Below are positions 27,872 to 36,912 of a stretch of 64,000 bases of DNA, piece by piece. The position numbers were made by a program, and so were the translations under genes. This stretch comes from Pseudomonas hamedanensis (GTDB lineage Bacteria; Pseudomonadota; Gammaproteobacteria; Pseudomonadales; Pseudomonadaceae): positions 4,322,001 through 4,386,000 of the forward strand of contig NZ_CP077091.1 in the NCBI RefSeq assembly GCF_014268595.2, read 5' to 3'. The notes beneath the pieces were generated by a model. That model made no database searches and was not told where the DNA came from. It worked only from the letters and a program-made list of their open reading frames with translations. Position 1 is the stretch's first letter, and every line of letters begins with the position of its first letter.

Positions 27872-28635
27872 CGGGCTGGCGCCTGCTGCTGACGCGCCCT
27901 GCGGATGACTGTGCGGCGCTGGCTGCGACGTTGGCCGCAGAGGGGATTTTCAGCAGTTGCCTGCCGCTTTTGGAAATTGCTCCGTTGCCGGTCTCTGCCA
28001 CAATGCGTCAGGCGATGGCGCGGCTGCCGGCTTGCGACGCGGTGATTGTGGTCAGCAAGCCGGCGGCGCGGATCGCAGTGGATCTGCTTAAGTCCGCTGG
28101 CACGTCGTCATTGGCGATGCCGTGGTTCAGTGTCGGCGCGGCGACCGCAGAAATTCTTCGCGAGCATGGTCTCGATGTGAGCTTCCCGGCGGACGGCGAC
28201 GACAGCGAAGCCTTGCTGCAACTGCCGCATCTGCGCGAGGCGATCAGCCAGCCCGGTGCGCAGGTGTTGATCCTGCGCGGCGAGGGCGGGCGTGAACTGC
28301 TCGCCGAGCGCCTGCGCGCGCTTGGTGCTAGTGTCGAGTATCTGGAGTTGTACCGGCGCGACCTGCCAGCCTACGCCCCGAACGAGCTGCCACGGCGGAT
28401 CGAAGCGGAACGCTTGAACGGGCTGGTGGTCAGCAGTGGACAGGGTTTCGAGCACCTGCGCGAAATGGCCGGCGAGGTCTGGCCGACGATTGCGCGGTTG
28501 CCGTTGTTTGTACCAAGCCCCAGGGTGGCCGAGCTGGCATGTGCCGCCGGGGCCCAGACAGTTGTGGATTGTCGTGGCGCCAGTGCCGCGGCTTTGCTGA
28601 CGGCGTTGCGGGAACATCCCGCGCCCGTTTTCTGA
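27868..28635 (+). CDS. hemD: Uroporphyrinogen-III synthase
   Basis: The protein is 255 residues from the GTG at 27868, translationally coupled to hemC. The start is fixed by the family N-terminus [19 protein letters not shown]. Other landmarks are [32 protein letters not shown] and [14 protein letters not shown]. HemD sequences are poorly conserved, so assignment rests on both motifs and operon position. It closes hydroxymethylbilane with ring-D inversion. Confidence 0.95.
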   Translation: MTGWRLLLTRPADDCAALAATLAAEGIFSSCLPLLEIAPLPVSATMRQAMARLPACDAVIVVSKPAARIAVDLLKSAGTSSLAMPWFSVGAATAEILREHGLDVSFPADGDDSEALLQLPHLREAISQPGAQVLILRGEGGRELLAERLRALGASVEYLELYRRDLPAYAPNELPRRIEAERLNGLVVSSGQGFEHLREMAGEVWPTIARLPLFVPSPRVAELACAAGAQTVVDCRGASAAALLTALREHPAPVF

Positions 28636-28651
28636 TGCAAAGGATGGATAC

Positions 28652-29794
28652 GTGAGCGAAACAGCCTTGCCTAAAGATGATGTGCAACCTGTGACCGATG
28701 CCCAGGTTGAAACGCCAGTGCCGGCCAAAGAACCGCGCCGGGGCAATGGACTGGCCATAGTCGCCGTGCTGCTCGGCGCCGCTGGCGTGGCGATCGGCGG
28801 CTGGGGTGTCTGGCAGGTACGCCACCTGCAAACCAATACCCAACAGCAGTCCGCTCAGGTGCAGGCCTTGAACGATCAGGCGCAGAGTCTGAAGCTCAAC
28901 GAGCAGCGCCTGACCGAGCGCCTCGCGCAGTTGCCCGGAGCCGACGAGCTTGCCGAGCGCCAACGTCTGGTGACGCAACTGCAAGGTGATCAGCAGCGCC
29001 TCAATCAGCGTCTGGAAACGGTCCTGGGGGCCAGTCGCAAGGACTGGCGTCTGGCCGAGGCCGAGCACCTGTTGCGCCTCGCCAGTCTGCGTCTGTCGGC
29101 GTTGCAGGACATCAGCAGCGCTCAGGCACTGGTGCAGGGCGCCGACGAAATTCTCCGCGAACAGAACGATCCGGGCGCCTTCGCCGCTCGTGAGCAAGTG
29201 GCGAAAACCCTTGTCGCGTTGCGCAGCACTGAGCAGCCGGACCGGACCGGATTATTCCTGCGCCTCGGTGCGCTGCGCGATCAGGTTATCGACCTCACCG
29301 AACTGGCTCCGGAGTACAAGGACCGCGGTGAGTCGCTGCTGGGCTTGACGGCTGACGGTGATGGCGCCAGTCGCTGGGCGCAGTGGTGGGATCAGGTTTC
29401 GCGCTACATCCGTATCGACTTCAACGCGGACAAGAATGTACGGCCGCTGCTGGCCGGGCAGAGCCTGAGCCAGGTCCGTCTGGCCCTGAGCCTGGCGCTG
29501 GAGCAGGCGCAGTGGGCGGCGCTCAACGGTCAGGCGGCGGTCTACACCCAGGCGCTGGCCGAGGCGCGTGATGTGCTCAAGGGCAACTTCAATCCGGACA
29601 ATGCGCAAAGCAAAGTGATGCTTGAGCAGGTCGGCGAGTTGAGCAAGGAGCCGGTCACAGTCGTCACCCCCGATCTGGCTGGCACCCTGAGTGCGGTGCA
29701 AGCGTATTTGGAGCGACGTAACGTCAACGCCGAAGAATCGGTGAAACCGTTTGCCAGACCTGCCGGCAATACCGCGCAGGAGGCGACGCCATGA
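28652..29794 (+). CDS. hemX: HemX, inner-membrane protein of the hem operon
   Basis: The protein is 380 residues from the GTG at 28652. A charged N-terminus precedes one membrane segment (NGLAIVAVLLGAAGVAIGGW, ~residues 31-50). A long periplasmic coiled coil follows (QVQALNDQAQSLKLNEQRLT), then a globular domain containing DWRLAEAEHLLRLAS. The family is often labelled uroporphyrinogen-III methyltransferase, but it lacks any SAM-binding domain and that name is misleading. It probably scaffolds heme synthesis together with HemY. Confidence 0.94.
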   Translation: MSETALPKDDVQPVTDAQVETPVPAKEPRRGNGLAIVAVLLGAAGVAIGGWGVWQVRHLQTNTQQQSAQVQALNDQAQSLKLNEQRLTERLAQLPGADELAERQRLVTQLQGDQQRLNQRLETVLGASRKDWRLAEAEHLLRLASLRLSALQDISSAQALVQGADEILREQNDPGAFAAREQVAKTLVALRSTEQPDRTGLFLRLGALRDQVIDLTELAPEYKDRGESLLGLTADGDGASRWAQWWDQVSRYIRIDFNADKNVRPLLAGQSLSQVRLALSLALEQAQWAALNGQAAVYTQALAEARDVLKGNFNPDNAQSKVMLEQVGELSKEPVTVVTPDLAGTLSAVQAYLERRNVNAEESVKPFARPAGNTAQEATP

Positions 29795-31029
29795 AACGCC
29801 TGTATGTGATCGTGTTTCTGGTGATCGCCGCCACCGCGGCGCTGGGCCTGGCGATTGCCGAGCATTCCGGTTACGTGCTGGTGGCGTACAAGAGTTTCCG
29901 CTACGAGTCGAGCCTGTGGGCGACACTGGCGGTGGTCGCGGTGCTGTGGCTGCTGTTCTGGGGGATCAAGGCGCTGGTCGAGCTGATCATGACTTCCACC
30001 GGCGTGGTCAATCCATGGTCGCGGCGCAACCGCAGTCGTCGCGTGCAGGTGGCAATCGAACACGGTCAGCTGGATCTGGCGGAAGGGCGCTGGGCCAGTG
30101 CGCAGCGGCATCTGACCCGTGCAGCGGAAGCCGAGCGGCAGCCGCTGCTGTTTTACCTCGGTGCGGCCCGTGCGGCCAACGAGCAAGGTCATTACGAAGA
30201 ATGCGACCGCCTGCTCGAACGCGCACTGGAGCGTCAGCCTCAGGCTGAACTGGCGATTGCCTTGAGCCATGCACAATTGCAAACCGATCGCGGCGATACC
30301 GATGGCGCACTGGTGACGCTGCAAGCCATGCATGAGCGGCACCCGCGCAGCGCACAGACCTTGCGTCAGTTGCAGCGGCTGTATCAGCAGCGGGGTGAGT
30401 GGTCGGCGGTGATTCGCCTGCTGCCGGAGCTGCGCAAGGACAAAGTGCTTCCACCGGCTGAACTGGCCGAGCTGGAGCGTCGCGCCTGGGGTGAAAACCT
30501 GTCGTTGGCGGCGCAGCGTGAAGACGATGGCACGGTGGGTCTGCAATCGCTGAAACGCGCCTGGGAGCAGCTCACCGCGGCGCAGCGTCAAGAGCCGCCG
30601 CTGGTGTTGGCCTATGCCGAACAATTGCGTCAGCTGGGTGCTCAGGTCGAGGCGCAAGAAGTGCTTCGTACGGCCCTCAAACGCAAGTACGACAGCCATT
30701 TGGCGCGTCTCTACGGCTTGGTCCGTGGCAGCGACCCGGTACGCCAACTGCAAACCGCCGAAGGCTGGCTCAAGGAGCACCCGGCCGATCCGAGCCTGCT
30801 GCTGACCCTGGGACGCCTGTGTCTGCAAGCCAGTCTGTGGGGCAAGGCGCGAGACTATCTGGAGAGCAGCTTGCAGTTGCAGCGCAATCCTGAGACCTGT
30901 GCGGAGCTGGCGCGCTTACTGGCGCAGCTGGGCGATACCGAACGCAGCAATCAGTTGTTCCAGGAAGGTCTGGGTCTGCTGGATGAGCGCCTGCTGGCCG
31001 CGCCACTGCCGGTTTCCGCGCGCATCTGA
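29791..31029 (+). CDS. hemY: HemY, TPR-containing heme-operon membrane protein
   Basis: The protein is 412 residues, overlapping hemX by 4 bp (ATGA). Two N-terminal membrane segments (~residues 4-24 and ~40-62) are followed by the HemY_N domain and tetratricopeptide repeats (LAEGRWASAQRHLTRAAEAE, LLVDERLL-type C-terminus). It is not the Bacillus HemY oxidase. The Pseudomonas/enteric protein is of unclear function in tetrapyrrole synthesis or cell envelope. A terminator follows, ending the operon. Confidence 0.94.
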   Translation: MKRLYVIVFLVIAATAALGLAIAEHSGYVLVAYKSFRYESSLWATLAVVAVLWLLFWGIKALVELIMTSTGVVNPWSRRNRSRRVQVAIEHGQLDLAEGRWASAQRHLTRAAEAERQPLLFYLGAARAANEQGHYEECDRLLERALERQPQAELAIALSHAQLQTDRGDTDGALVTLQAMHERHPRSAQTLRQLQRLYQQRGEWSAVIRLLPELRKDKVLPPAELAELERRAWGENLSLAAQREDDGTVGLQSLKRAWEQLTAAQRQEPPLVLAYAEQLRQLGAQVEAQEVLRTALKRKYDSHLARLYGLVRGSDPVRQLQTAEGWLKEHPADPSLLLTLGRLCLQASLWGKARDYLESSLQLQRNPETCAELARLLAQLGDTERSNQLFQEGLGLLDERLLAAPLPVSARI

Positions 31030-31033
31030 AGTG

Positions 31034-31066
31034 ACGAGGGAGGCGGCTCCCTCGTACATTCTTTTT
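31034..31066 (+). terminator. Intrinsic terminator of the hemCDXY operon
   Basis: ACGAGGGAG-GCGG-CTCCCTCGT hairpin, perfect 9-bp stem, then ACATTCTTTTT. Confidence 0.75.
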
Positions 31067-31200
31067 AACTTCGTCGCGCGCTCGGTAAAAAGTCCTACGG
31101 CGCGTTACCCATATTCCCCTTGAACCTGTCGGGTTTTCCCTACACCTCTGGTGAACTGTCGGCAGGGCCTCGCCTTGAAAGGCTGACACGCTTTCCTCTA

Positions 31201-31228
31201 CCGTAACCCTCTGTCTCTACTGTTACGG
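31201..31228. promoter_or_regulatory. Dyad CCGTAAC-N14-GTTACGG ahead of the dsbB-like gene
   Basis: Perfect 7-bp inverted arms end 7 nt before the ATG at 31236. It could be an operator or an RNA hairpin close to the ribosome-binding site. No known regulator is matched. Confidence 0.4.
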
Positions 31229-31235
31229 AAAAGCC

Positions 31236-31787
31236 ATGTCGTTGGCCTGCTCACGCTCCTTGTTCTTCATGGCTTTCATTGCAGGAGCCTTTGCTCTGGG
31301 AGCTTCTTATTACCTTGAATACACGGTCGGTCTGACGCCGTGCAGCCTGTGCCTGGTGCAGCGCCTGTTTCTTACGCTGCTGTGCATTTGCTGTGGCGTG
31401 GCGGCGGTGCACGGCCCCCGGCGTGCCGGTCTTGGGCTCTACTGGCTGTGCGCGCTGGGCGCCAGCCTTGGCGGGACCACGGCAGCCTGGCGGCAAGTGT
31501 TGATTCAGAGTGATCCGCTGTTGCAGATGGTCAAATGCACACCCGCCGCCGAGCCGCTGTTCAGTGCCCTGCCGTGGGTGTGCGCCTTGCAACGGATGTT
31601 TAACGGCGGTGCCGACTGCGCGGAAATTTCCTGGACATTGTTTGACCTGAGCATTCCGGAGTGGAGCCTGTTGTTCTTTGTCGCGGTCTCGATACTCGCG
31701 GTGTACCAATTGTTGCGGCTGGCCTGGAATGCTCTACAACGCCCGTTCAGCGGCGAAGCGTCGCACCCGGTGCTGCTGAGGGATTAA
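31236..31787 (+). CDS. DsbB-family disulfide bond formation protein
   Basis: The protein is 183 residues with four membrane segments. The first redox pair is in TPCSLCLVQR (CxxC, ~residues 36-39). The second pair is the cysteines of MVKCTP and LPWVCALQ in the second periplasmic loop. DsbB reoxidises DsbA and passes electrons to quinone. Pseudomonads carry two DsbB proteins, and this hem/algQ-linked copy corresponds to the one called dsbH/dsbB2 in P. aeruginosa as I recall. No ribosome-binding site stronger than GGAAAAG is visible. Confidence 0.92.
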   Translation: MSLACSRSLFFMAFIAGAFALGASYYLEYTVGLTPCSLCLVQRLFLTLLCICCGVAAVHGPRRAGLGLYWLCALGASLGGTTAAWRQVLIQSDPLLQMVKCTPAAEPLFSALPWVCALQRMFNGGADCAEISWTLFDLSIPEWSLLFFVAVSILAVYQLLRLAWNALQRPFSGEASHPVLLRD

Positions 31788-31971
31788 ACACTTGTATGAA
31801 CTTTATCTCCTGCGTACCTTGAAGCCATAGGCGTGCGGGCATAATCTGGCCGGCACGTGTCATTGGAATTATGTTGCTCGATGACGCTCTGCCCGACCAT
31901 CCCCACAAGCCAAAATCAGAAGCGGGACGCGGGTGTAGAGCAGCATGACCCACAAGGGAAGAGAGATCGCC

Positions 31972-32430
31972 ATGCTCGAAAGTTGTCAGAATGCTCAGGA
32001 ACGTTGGGGTGGAGTTCATCTGCTGATCGACCGCTGGTTACAGGAGCGTGAAGAACTGATCAGGGTCTATGACCTGCTCGGTGACAAGCCTGAGGCACTG
32101 TCGGAGAGCCGCAAGCCTTTGCTGGAATTCTGCGGTGTGCTGGTCGATTACGTCTCGGCCGGCCACTTCGAAATCTACGAACAGCTCACCGGCGAAGCCA
32201 AGGCGTTCAATGACAAGCGCGGCCTGGAACTCGCCGATACGATTTATCCACGTATCGATGTGATTACCGAGAAGCTGCTCGCCTTCAACGATCTGTGCGA
32301 AGAAGGCAAATGCGTTGCCGAGAAGTTCAAGGAGCTGGGCGGACTGCTGCACGAGCGCTTCGAGCTCGAAGACTGCCTGATTGAGGTGCTGCATAACGCG
32401 CACAAGGAAGAAGCGGCGGTTCAGGCCTGA
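31972..32430 (+). CDS. algQ: AlgQ/Rsd, anti-sigma70 factor
   Basis: The protein is 152 residues. The four-helix-bundle family signature begins [20 protein letters not shown], then [31 protein letters not shown] and [14 protein letters not shown]. AlgQ/Rsd binds region 4 of RpoD and shifts transcription toward alternative sigma factors; it affects alginate and siderophore genes in P. aeruginosa. The ATG at 31972 with GGGAAGAGAG upstream is preferred to 31945. A terminator follows. Confidence 0.96.
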   Translation: MLESCQNAQERWGGVHLLIDRWLQEREELIRVYDLLGDKPEALSESRKPLLEFCGVLVDYVSAGHFEIYEQLTGEAKAFNDKRGLELADTIYPRIDVITEKLLAFNDLCEEGKCVAEKFKELGGLLHERFELEDCLIEVLHNAHKEEAAVQA

Positions 32431-32444
32431 TCCGAACCCTGATC

Positions 32445-32481
32445 AAAAAAAAACGGTGCGCCCCAGGCGCACCGTTTTTTA
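32445..32481. terminator. Bidirectional terminator between algQ and the FKBP gene
   Basis: A-tract, ACGGTGCGCC-CCA-GGCGCACCGT stem, T-tract. The symmetrical A/T flanks suit the two convergent genes. Confidence 0.94.
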
Positions 32482-32489
32482 TTGCCTGC

Positions 32490-33155
32490 TCAATGGGTCG
32501 CGCCGCGCAATTCCACTTCGAACACCAAAGGCGTGAACGGCGCGATCAAGTCGCCGGCACCGTCGGCGCCATACGCCTGATCCGAAGGAATCACCAGTCG
32601 CCATTTGGCGCCCACCGGCATGTTCTGCAATGCGGTGCGCCAGCCGGCGATCACACTGTCTAGATTGAACCACTGTGGCTGAGTGTTCTGATCGAAGACA
32701 GTGCCGTCCGGCAGCCTGCCGATATACAGCACCTGCACTTTTCCGTCGGGGCCGGCCTTGGCGCCGGTGCCCGGAGCGAGCTCAGTCAGCAGGATGCCAT
32801 CGGCCAGTTCCTTCACGCCGGGTCTGGCTTTTTCCGCGCTGAGAAAACGTTGCTCGTTTGCCATCGCCGCATCGCTTGAAGAGCGCGATGACTGTTCGGC
32901 ATTTTGCGATTCATGTTCGGCCAGAATCTGTTCGATGCGCGCTTCACTCAATGCCAGTGGCTTACCCTGATAAGCCTGTTGCAGGCCTTCGATCAGCGCC
33001 TGGATCTGCAGCTGCGGGACCTCTTGGCGCAGGCGCTCACCGAGGCTGGCCCCGAGGCTGTAAGCCAGGTCGTGAGCATCGTTGGCCGTGGTTTTTTCAG
33101 TGGCGTGGGCCGCCGAAAAAACCAGGCAGAGGGTTAAAAAAAAGTAGCGCGACAT
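32490..33155 (-). CDS. Periplasmic FKBP-type peptidyl-prolyl isomerase
   Basis: The protein is 221 residues from the ATG at 33155. CGGAGAG at good spacing supports it over a GTG two codons upstream. A signal peptide (MSRYFFLTLCLVFSAAHA) is followed by an FkpA-type N-terminal dimerisation domain (YSLGASLGERLRQEVPQLQI). A C-terminal FKBP domain follows (VQVLYIGRLPDGTVFD, VIAGWRTALQNMPVGAKWRL, YGADGAGDLIAPFTPLVFEV). It assists folding of exported proteins. The FKBP domain deviates at LIAPFTPL, where typical members read IPPNAPLIF. Confidence 0.92.
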   Translation of the reverse strand: MSRYFFLTLCLVFSAAHATEKTTANDAHDLAYSLGASLGERLRQEVPQLQIQALIEGLQQAYQGKPLALSEARIEQILAEHESQNAEQSSRSSSDAAMANEQRFLSAEKARPGVKELADGILLTELAPGTGAKAGPDGKVQVLYIGRLPDGTVFDQNTQPQWFNLDSVIAGWRTALQNMPVGAKWRLVIPSDQAYGADGAGDLIAPFTPLVFEVELRGATH

Positions 33156-33347
33156 CGGCACTCTCCGTCCTGAGATGCGCTGGATTATGCCAGCGCGAAC
33201 GGCTGCAACGGTGAACTGCTTTTGTTTTCGCGCATGACATTTTCGCTTCGGTGCAACGCAACGGTTTCGATACTGTCAAGATGCCCTAGCGGCGGTATCA
33301 GCAGAGGTCTAGTATGAGCCGCACCCACGTCAGCCAGGAGGTAAACC

Positions 33348-34493
33348 ATGTCGGCCACCAAGAAGCCTGTAAATACTCCGTTGCACTTACTCCAACAACT
33401 CTCGGGCAGCCTGCTCGAGCATTTGGAAAACGCTTGCTCCCAAGCCTTGGCTGATGCTGAAAAACTGCTCGCCAAACTGGAAAAGCAACGCGGCAAGGCG
33501 CAAGAAAAACTGCACAAGTCGCGCACCAAATTGCAGGATGCAGCCACCGCCGGTAAAGCCAAGGCACAGAACAAAGCCAAGGCCGCCGTGCAGGAGTTGG
33601 AAGAGCTGCTCGATGCCCTGAAGGATCGTCAGTCCGACACGCGCAGCTACATTCTGCAACTCAAGCGCGATGCCCAGGAAAGCCTGAAACTGGCCCAGGG
33701 TGTTGGCCGCGTGCAAGAAGCCGTGGGCAAAGTATTGTCCGCCCGTTCGGCCAAACCGGCGGCGGCACCGGCGAAGAAAGCCGTGGCCAAACCGGCTGCT
33801 GCCAAGCCTGTAGCGAAGACGGCTGCGGCCAAGCCTGCTGCCAAGGCACCGGTGAAAGTGGCGGCAAAACCGACGGCTAAAACCGTGGCCAAACCGGCGG
33901 CGAAAAAACCGGCTGCTGCAAGCGCTGCAAAACCCGCTGCCGCCAAGCCGGCCAGCAAAACTGTCGCGGCCAAGCCAGCGGCTAAACCCGCTGCTACCAA
34001 AGCAGCCCCGGCGAAAGCCGCAGCCGCCAAACCGGCCGCCAAAGCGGTTGCCAAACCCGCCGCAAAACCTGCTGCGAAAACCGCTGCGGCCAAGCCCGCT
34101 GCGAAACCTGCTGCCGCCAAACCGGCCGCAAAAGCAGCGGCAAAACCCGCTGCCAAGCCAGCCGCAAAACCCGCCGTGAAAGCAGCCGCGAAACCGGCAA
34201 CCAAGCCCGCCGCGAAACCGGCCGCCGCGGCTAAACCAGCGACTGCCGCCAAGCCTGTTGCGGCAAGACCTGCCGCCAAGCCAGCAGCCAAACCCGCCGC
34301 GAAGCCTGCCGTGAAAAAGCCGGCGGTTGCCAAGCCAGCAGCCGCCAAACCGGCTCCAGCCGCGAAGCCAGCCACTGCGGCGCCTTCGGCTTCGACCGCA
34401 GCACCGGCTCCCGCCGCCAACTCGACTACTGCCCCGGCGCCAGCGCCAGCCGCTGTGTCGAGCGTCAGCAGCACCCCGGCCAGCGCTTCCTAA
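33348..34493 (+). CDS. algP: AlgP (histone H1-like regulatory protein)
   Basis: The protein is 381 residues. The N-terminal ~125 residues are helical and charged (LLQQLSGSLLEHLENACSQA, KLEKQRGKAQEKLHKSRTKL). The remaining two thirds consist of lysine/alanine/proline repeats, about 29 KPA triplets, like eukaryotic histone H1 tails, ending in a neutral Ala/Pro/Ser tail. AlgP (AlgR3) affects alginate gene expression in P. aeruginosa and binds DNA non-specifically. AGGAGG precedes the ATG. The stop overlaps the convergent TIGR02444 gene by 4 bp. The repeat number is likely variable between strains. Confidence 0.96.
   Translation: MSATKKPVNTPLHLLQQLSGSLLEHLENACSQALADAEKLLAKLEKQRGKAQEKLHKSRTKLQDAATAGKAKAQNKAKAAVQELEELLDALKDRQSDTRSYILQLKRDAQESLKLAQGVGRVQEAVGKVLSARSAKPAAAPAKKAVAKPAAAKPVAKTAAAKPAAKAPVKVAAKPTAKTVAKPAAKKPAAASAAKPAAAKPASKTVAAKPAAKPAATKAAPAKAAAAKPAAKAVAKPAAKPAAKTAAAKPAAKPAAAKPAAKAAAKPAAKPAAKPAVKAAAKPATKPAAKPAAAAKPATAAKPVAARPAAKPAAKPAAKPAVKKPAVAKPAAAKPAPAAKPATAAPSASTAAPAPAANSTTAPAPAPAAVSSVSSTPASAS
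33757..34360 (+). repeat. Degenerate tandem repeats inside algP (KPAA units)
   Basis: Imperfect 12-bp units of the type GCCAAACCGGCT/GCGAAACCTGCC encode AKPA. They make this segment purine-asymmetric and prone to slippage. The reading frame is intact throughout. Confidence 0.85.
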
Positions 34494-34951
34494 GTGCCGG
34501 TCGCCGCGACGCGCAGCACTTGCAGCGCGTCGCGGTTCGGGCTGGCCGCAGCGCCGGCCAGGCCTTCAAGCCAGGTCACTGAACCACTGGCGTTTCGCGC
34601 CCACCCCTGCGCCATCCCCTCAAGCCGCGACAGCAGCGCGCGTTCTGCCTCAAGTTCGAGTGATTTGATTTGCTCGCGCATGCCTTGCAACAGCGCATCT
34701 TTCGAGGCTGCGGCTTTCCATTGCAGGCGCACTGCACGCAGTGGCTGCACGACGTCGCGATCCCAGGGCTCGGTCAGCGCCTGAAGCTGGCGCACGCGTT
34801 GTTCATCGCAAGCGACCCCACGGTGTTCCAGCCACAAGCCGCACAACAGCAGGCAGACGTTGGCCCCCGCCGTTTGCAGTTGCAGGCAAGCATTTTCGAC
34901 GCCCGGCCGGGCGTAGACATTAAGGGCAAAGCTCCACAGGTCAGAGGACAT
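34490..34951 (-). CDS. TIGR02444 family protein
   Basis: The protein is 153 residues. The N-terminus MSSDLWSFALNVYARPGVEN and ACLQLQTAGANVCLLLCGLW are characteristic of TIGR02444, a proteobacterial family of unknown function. The rest is helical with EPWDRDVVQPLRAVRLQWK. It is often located beside algP and the ABC-F gene in pseudomonads. It ends inside the last codons of algP and starts 50 nt from the divergent ABC-F gene. Confidence 0.9.
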   Translation of the reverse strand: MSSDLWSFALNVYARPGVENACLQLQTAGANVCLLLCGLWLEHRGVACDEQRVRQLQALTEPWDRDVVQPLRAVRLQWKAAASKDALLQGMREQIKSLELEAERALLSRLEGMAQGWARNASGSVTWLEGLAGAAASPNRDALQVLRVAATGT

Positions 34952-35001
34952 CGTGCTACTCGCGCCAGTTGTGAGCGAAGCTGGTAGACTCCGCCGCCAT
35001 T

Positions 35002-36912
35002 ATGATCCGACTTCAGAACCTGACTTTACAGCGTGGCCCGCAACGTCTGCTAGAAGACGCCGAGCTGACCCTGCACGCCGGCCACAAAGCCGGCCTCATC
35101 GGCGCCAACGGTGCCGGCAAATCCAGCCTGTTCGCCTTGCTGCGCGGCGAGTTGCATCCGGACTCGGGCGACTGCCTGCTGCCGGCCGACTGGCGCATCG
35201 CGCACATGCGCCAGGAGGTCGACACCCTCGAGCGCCTGGCAGTCGACTATGTGCTCGATGGCGACCTGCGACTGCGCGAGGTGCAACGCGACCTCGCTGC
35301 CGCCGAGCAGGCCCACGACGGCACCGCACTGGCCCGTCTGCACGCCGAACTCGACAGCGCCGACGGCTACACCGCCGACGCGCGAGCGCGCAAGCTGCTC
35401 GCCGGGCTTGGGTTTACCAACGAGCAGATGGATCGTCAGGTCGGCGATTTCTCCGGTGGCTGGCGGATGCGTCTGAACCTGGCGCAAGCCTTGATGTGCC
35501 CCTCGGACCTGTTGCTGCTCGACGAACCGACCAACCACCTCGACCTCGATGCGATCATCTGGCTCGAAGACTGGCTGAAAAACTATCCGGGCACCTTGCT
35601 GCTGATTTCCCACGACCGCGACTTCCTCGACGAAGTCGTCGACCACGTGGCGCATGTCGATCAACGCAAACTGACGCTCTACCGTGGCGGCTACACCGCG
35701 TTCGAACGCGCCCGTGCCGAGCGTCTGGCCCAGCAGCAACAGGCCTACGAGAAGCAGCAGGCGCAACGTGCGCACATGGAAAGCTACATCGCTCGCTTCA
35801 AGGCTCAGGCGACCAAGGCCCGTCAGGCGCAGAGCCGGATCAAGGCACTGGAGCGCATGGAAGAACTGTCGGCGGCCCACGTCGATTCGCCGTTCGATTT
35901 CGTCTTCCGTGAGTCGACGAAAATCTCCAGTCCGCTGATCGATCTGTCCGATGCGCGCCTGGGCTACGGCGACAAAACCATCCTGGAGAAGGTCAAGTTG
36001 CAACTGACCCCGGGTGCACGGATTGGCCTGCTCGGGCCGAACGGTGCGGGTAAGTCGACACTGATCAAGAACCTCGCCGGCGAGCTGGAACCGCTGGCCG
36101 GGCGCCTGACCCGTGGCGAAAGCACCGTGGTCGGCTATTTCGCCCAGCATCAACTCGACTCGCTCGATTCCAAGGCCAGCCCGTTGCTGCACTTGCAGCG
36201 TCTGGCGCCGGGCGAGCGTGAGCAGACCCTGCGCGACTTCCTCGGTGGCTTTGACTTCCGTGGCGCGCGTATCGATGAGCCGGTGCTGAATTTCTCCGGT
36301 GGCGAGAAGGCGCGTCTGGCCCTCGCGTTGATCGCCTGGGAACGGCCGAATCTGCTGCTGCTCGACGAACCGACCAACCACCTTGACCTGGAAATGCGCC
36401 TGGCGCTCACAATGGCGTTGCAGGAATTCAGCGGCGCGGTGCTGGTGGTGTCCCACGATCGGCACTTGCTCAAGAGCACCACCGATAACTTCTATCTGGT
36501 CGCCGATGGCAAGGTCGAAGAATTCGACGGCGATCTCGAAGACTACGCACGCTGGCTGGTGGAATACCGTCAGCGCAATGCGCCGGTCAGCAACACGCCG
36601 GTCAACCCGGACAAGACCGACAAGAAAGCTCAGCGTCAGGCAGCAGCAGCGTTGCGCCAACAACTGGCCCCGCATAAACGCGAGGCCGACAAGCTTGAAG
36701 CCGAACTGGGCAAGCTCCACGAAAAACTCGCCAAGGTCGATGCCAGCCTCGGCGATAGCGATATCTACGAACCGGCGCGCAAGAACGAACTGCGTGATCT
36801 GCTGGCCGAGCAGGCCAAGCTGAAGATTCGTGAAGCCGAGCTGGAAGAGGCGTGGATGCAAGCGCTGGAAACGCTGGAAAGCATGCAGGCGGAGCTGGAG
36901 GCGTTGTCCTGA
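35002..36912 (+). CDS. yheS: ABC-F subfamily ATPase (YheS-like ribosome-associated factor)
   Basis: The protein is 636 residues. Two ABC modules are present: Walker A GANGAGKSS and GPNGAGKST, signature FSGGWRMRLNLAQAL and FSGGEKARLALAL, and Walker B LLLLDEPTNHLDL twice. An arm and linker (ARAERLAQQQQAYEKQQAQR) lies between the modules, and a C-terminal coiled coil of ~100 residues matches YheS rather than EttA or Uup. There are no membrane segments. ABC-F proteins act on stalled ribosomes. The TGA overlaps the ATG of the channel gene downstream (TGATG). No clear Shine-Dalgarno sequence is seen. Confidence 0.95.
   Translation: MIRLQNLTLQRGPQRLLEDAELTLHAGHKAGLIGANGAGKSSLFALLRGELHPDSGDCLLPADWRIAHMRQEVDTLERLAVDYVLDGDLRLREVQRDLAAAEQAHDGTALARLHAELDSADGYTADARARKLLAGLGFTNEQMDRQVGDFSGGWRMRLNLAQALMCPSDLLLLDEPTNHLDLDAIIWLEDWLKNYPGTLLLISHDRDFLDEVVDHVAHVDQRKLTLYRGGYTAFERARAERLAQQQQAYEKQQAQRAHMESYIARFKAQATKARQAQSRIKALERMEELSAAHVDSPFDFVFRESTKISSPLIDLSDARLGYGDKTILEKVKLQLTPGARIGLLGPNGAGKSTLIKNLAGELEPLAGRLTRGESTVVGYFAQHQLDSLDSKASPLLHLQRLAPGEREQTLRDFLGGFDFRGARIDEPVLNFSGGEKARLALALIAWERPNLLLLDEPTNHLDLEMRLALTMALQEFSGAVLVVSHDRHLLKSTTDNFYLVADGKVEEFDGDLEDYARWLVEYRQRNAPVSNTPVNPDKTDKKAQRQAAAALRQQLAPHKREADKLEAELGKLHEKLAKVDASLGDSDIYEPARKNELRDLLAEQAKLKIREAELEEAWMQALETLESMQAELEALS

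Noticed and set aside
33647..34474. Low-complexity minus-strand frame rich in Ala/Gly/Leu opposite algP
   Set aside because: Product of reading the KPAA repeat backwards; not a membrane protein.
35050..36861. Open 603-codon minus-strand frame opposite the ABC-F gene
   Set aside because: Shadow of a gene with two intact ABC modules.
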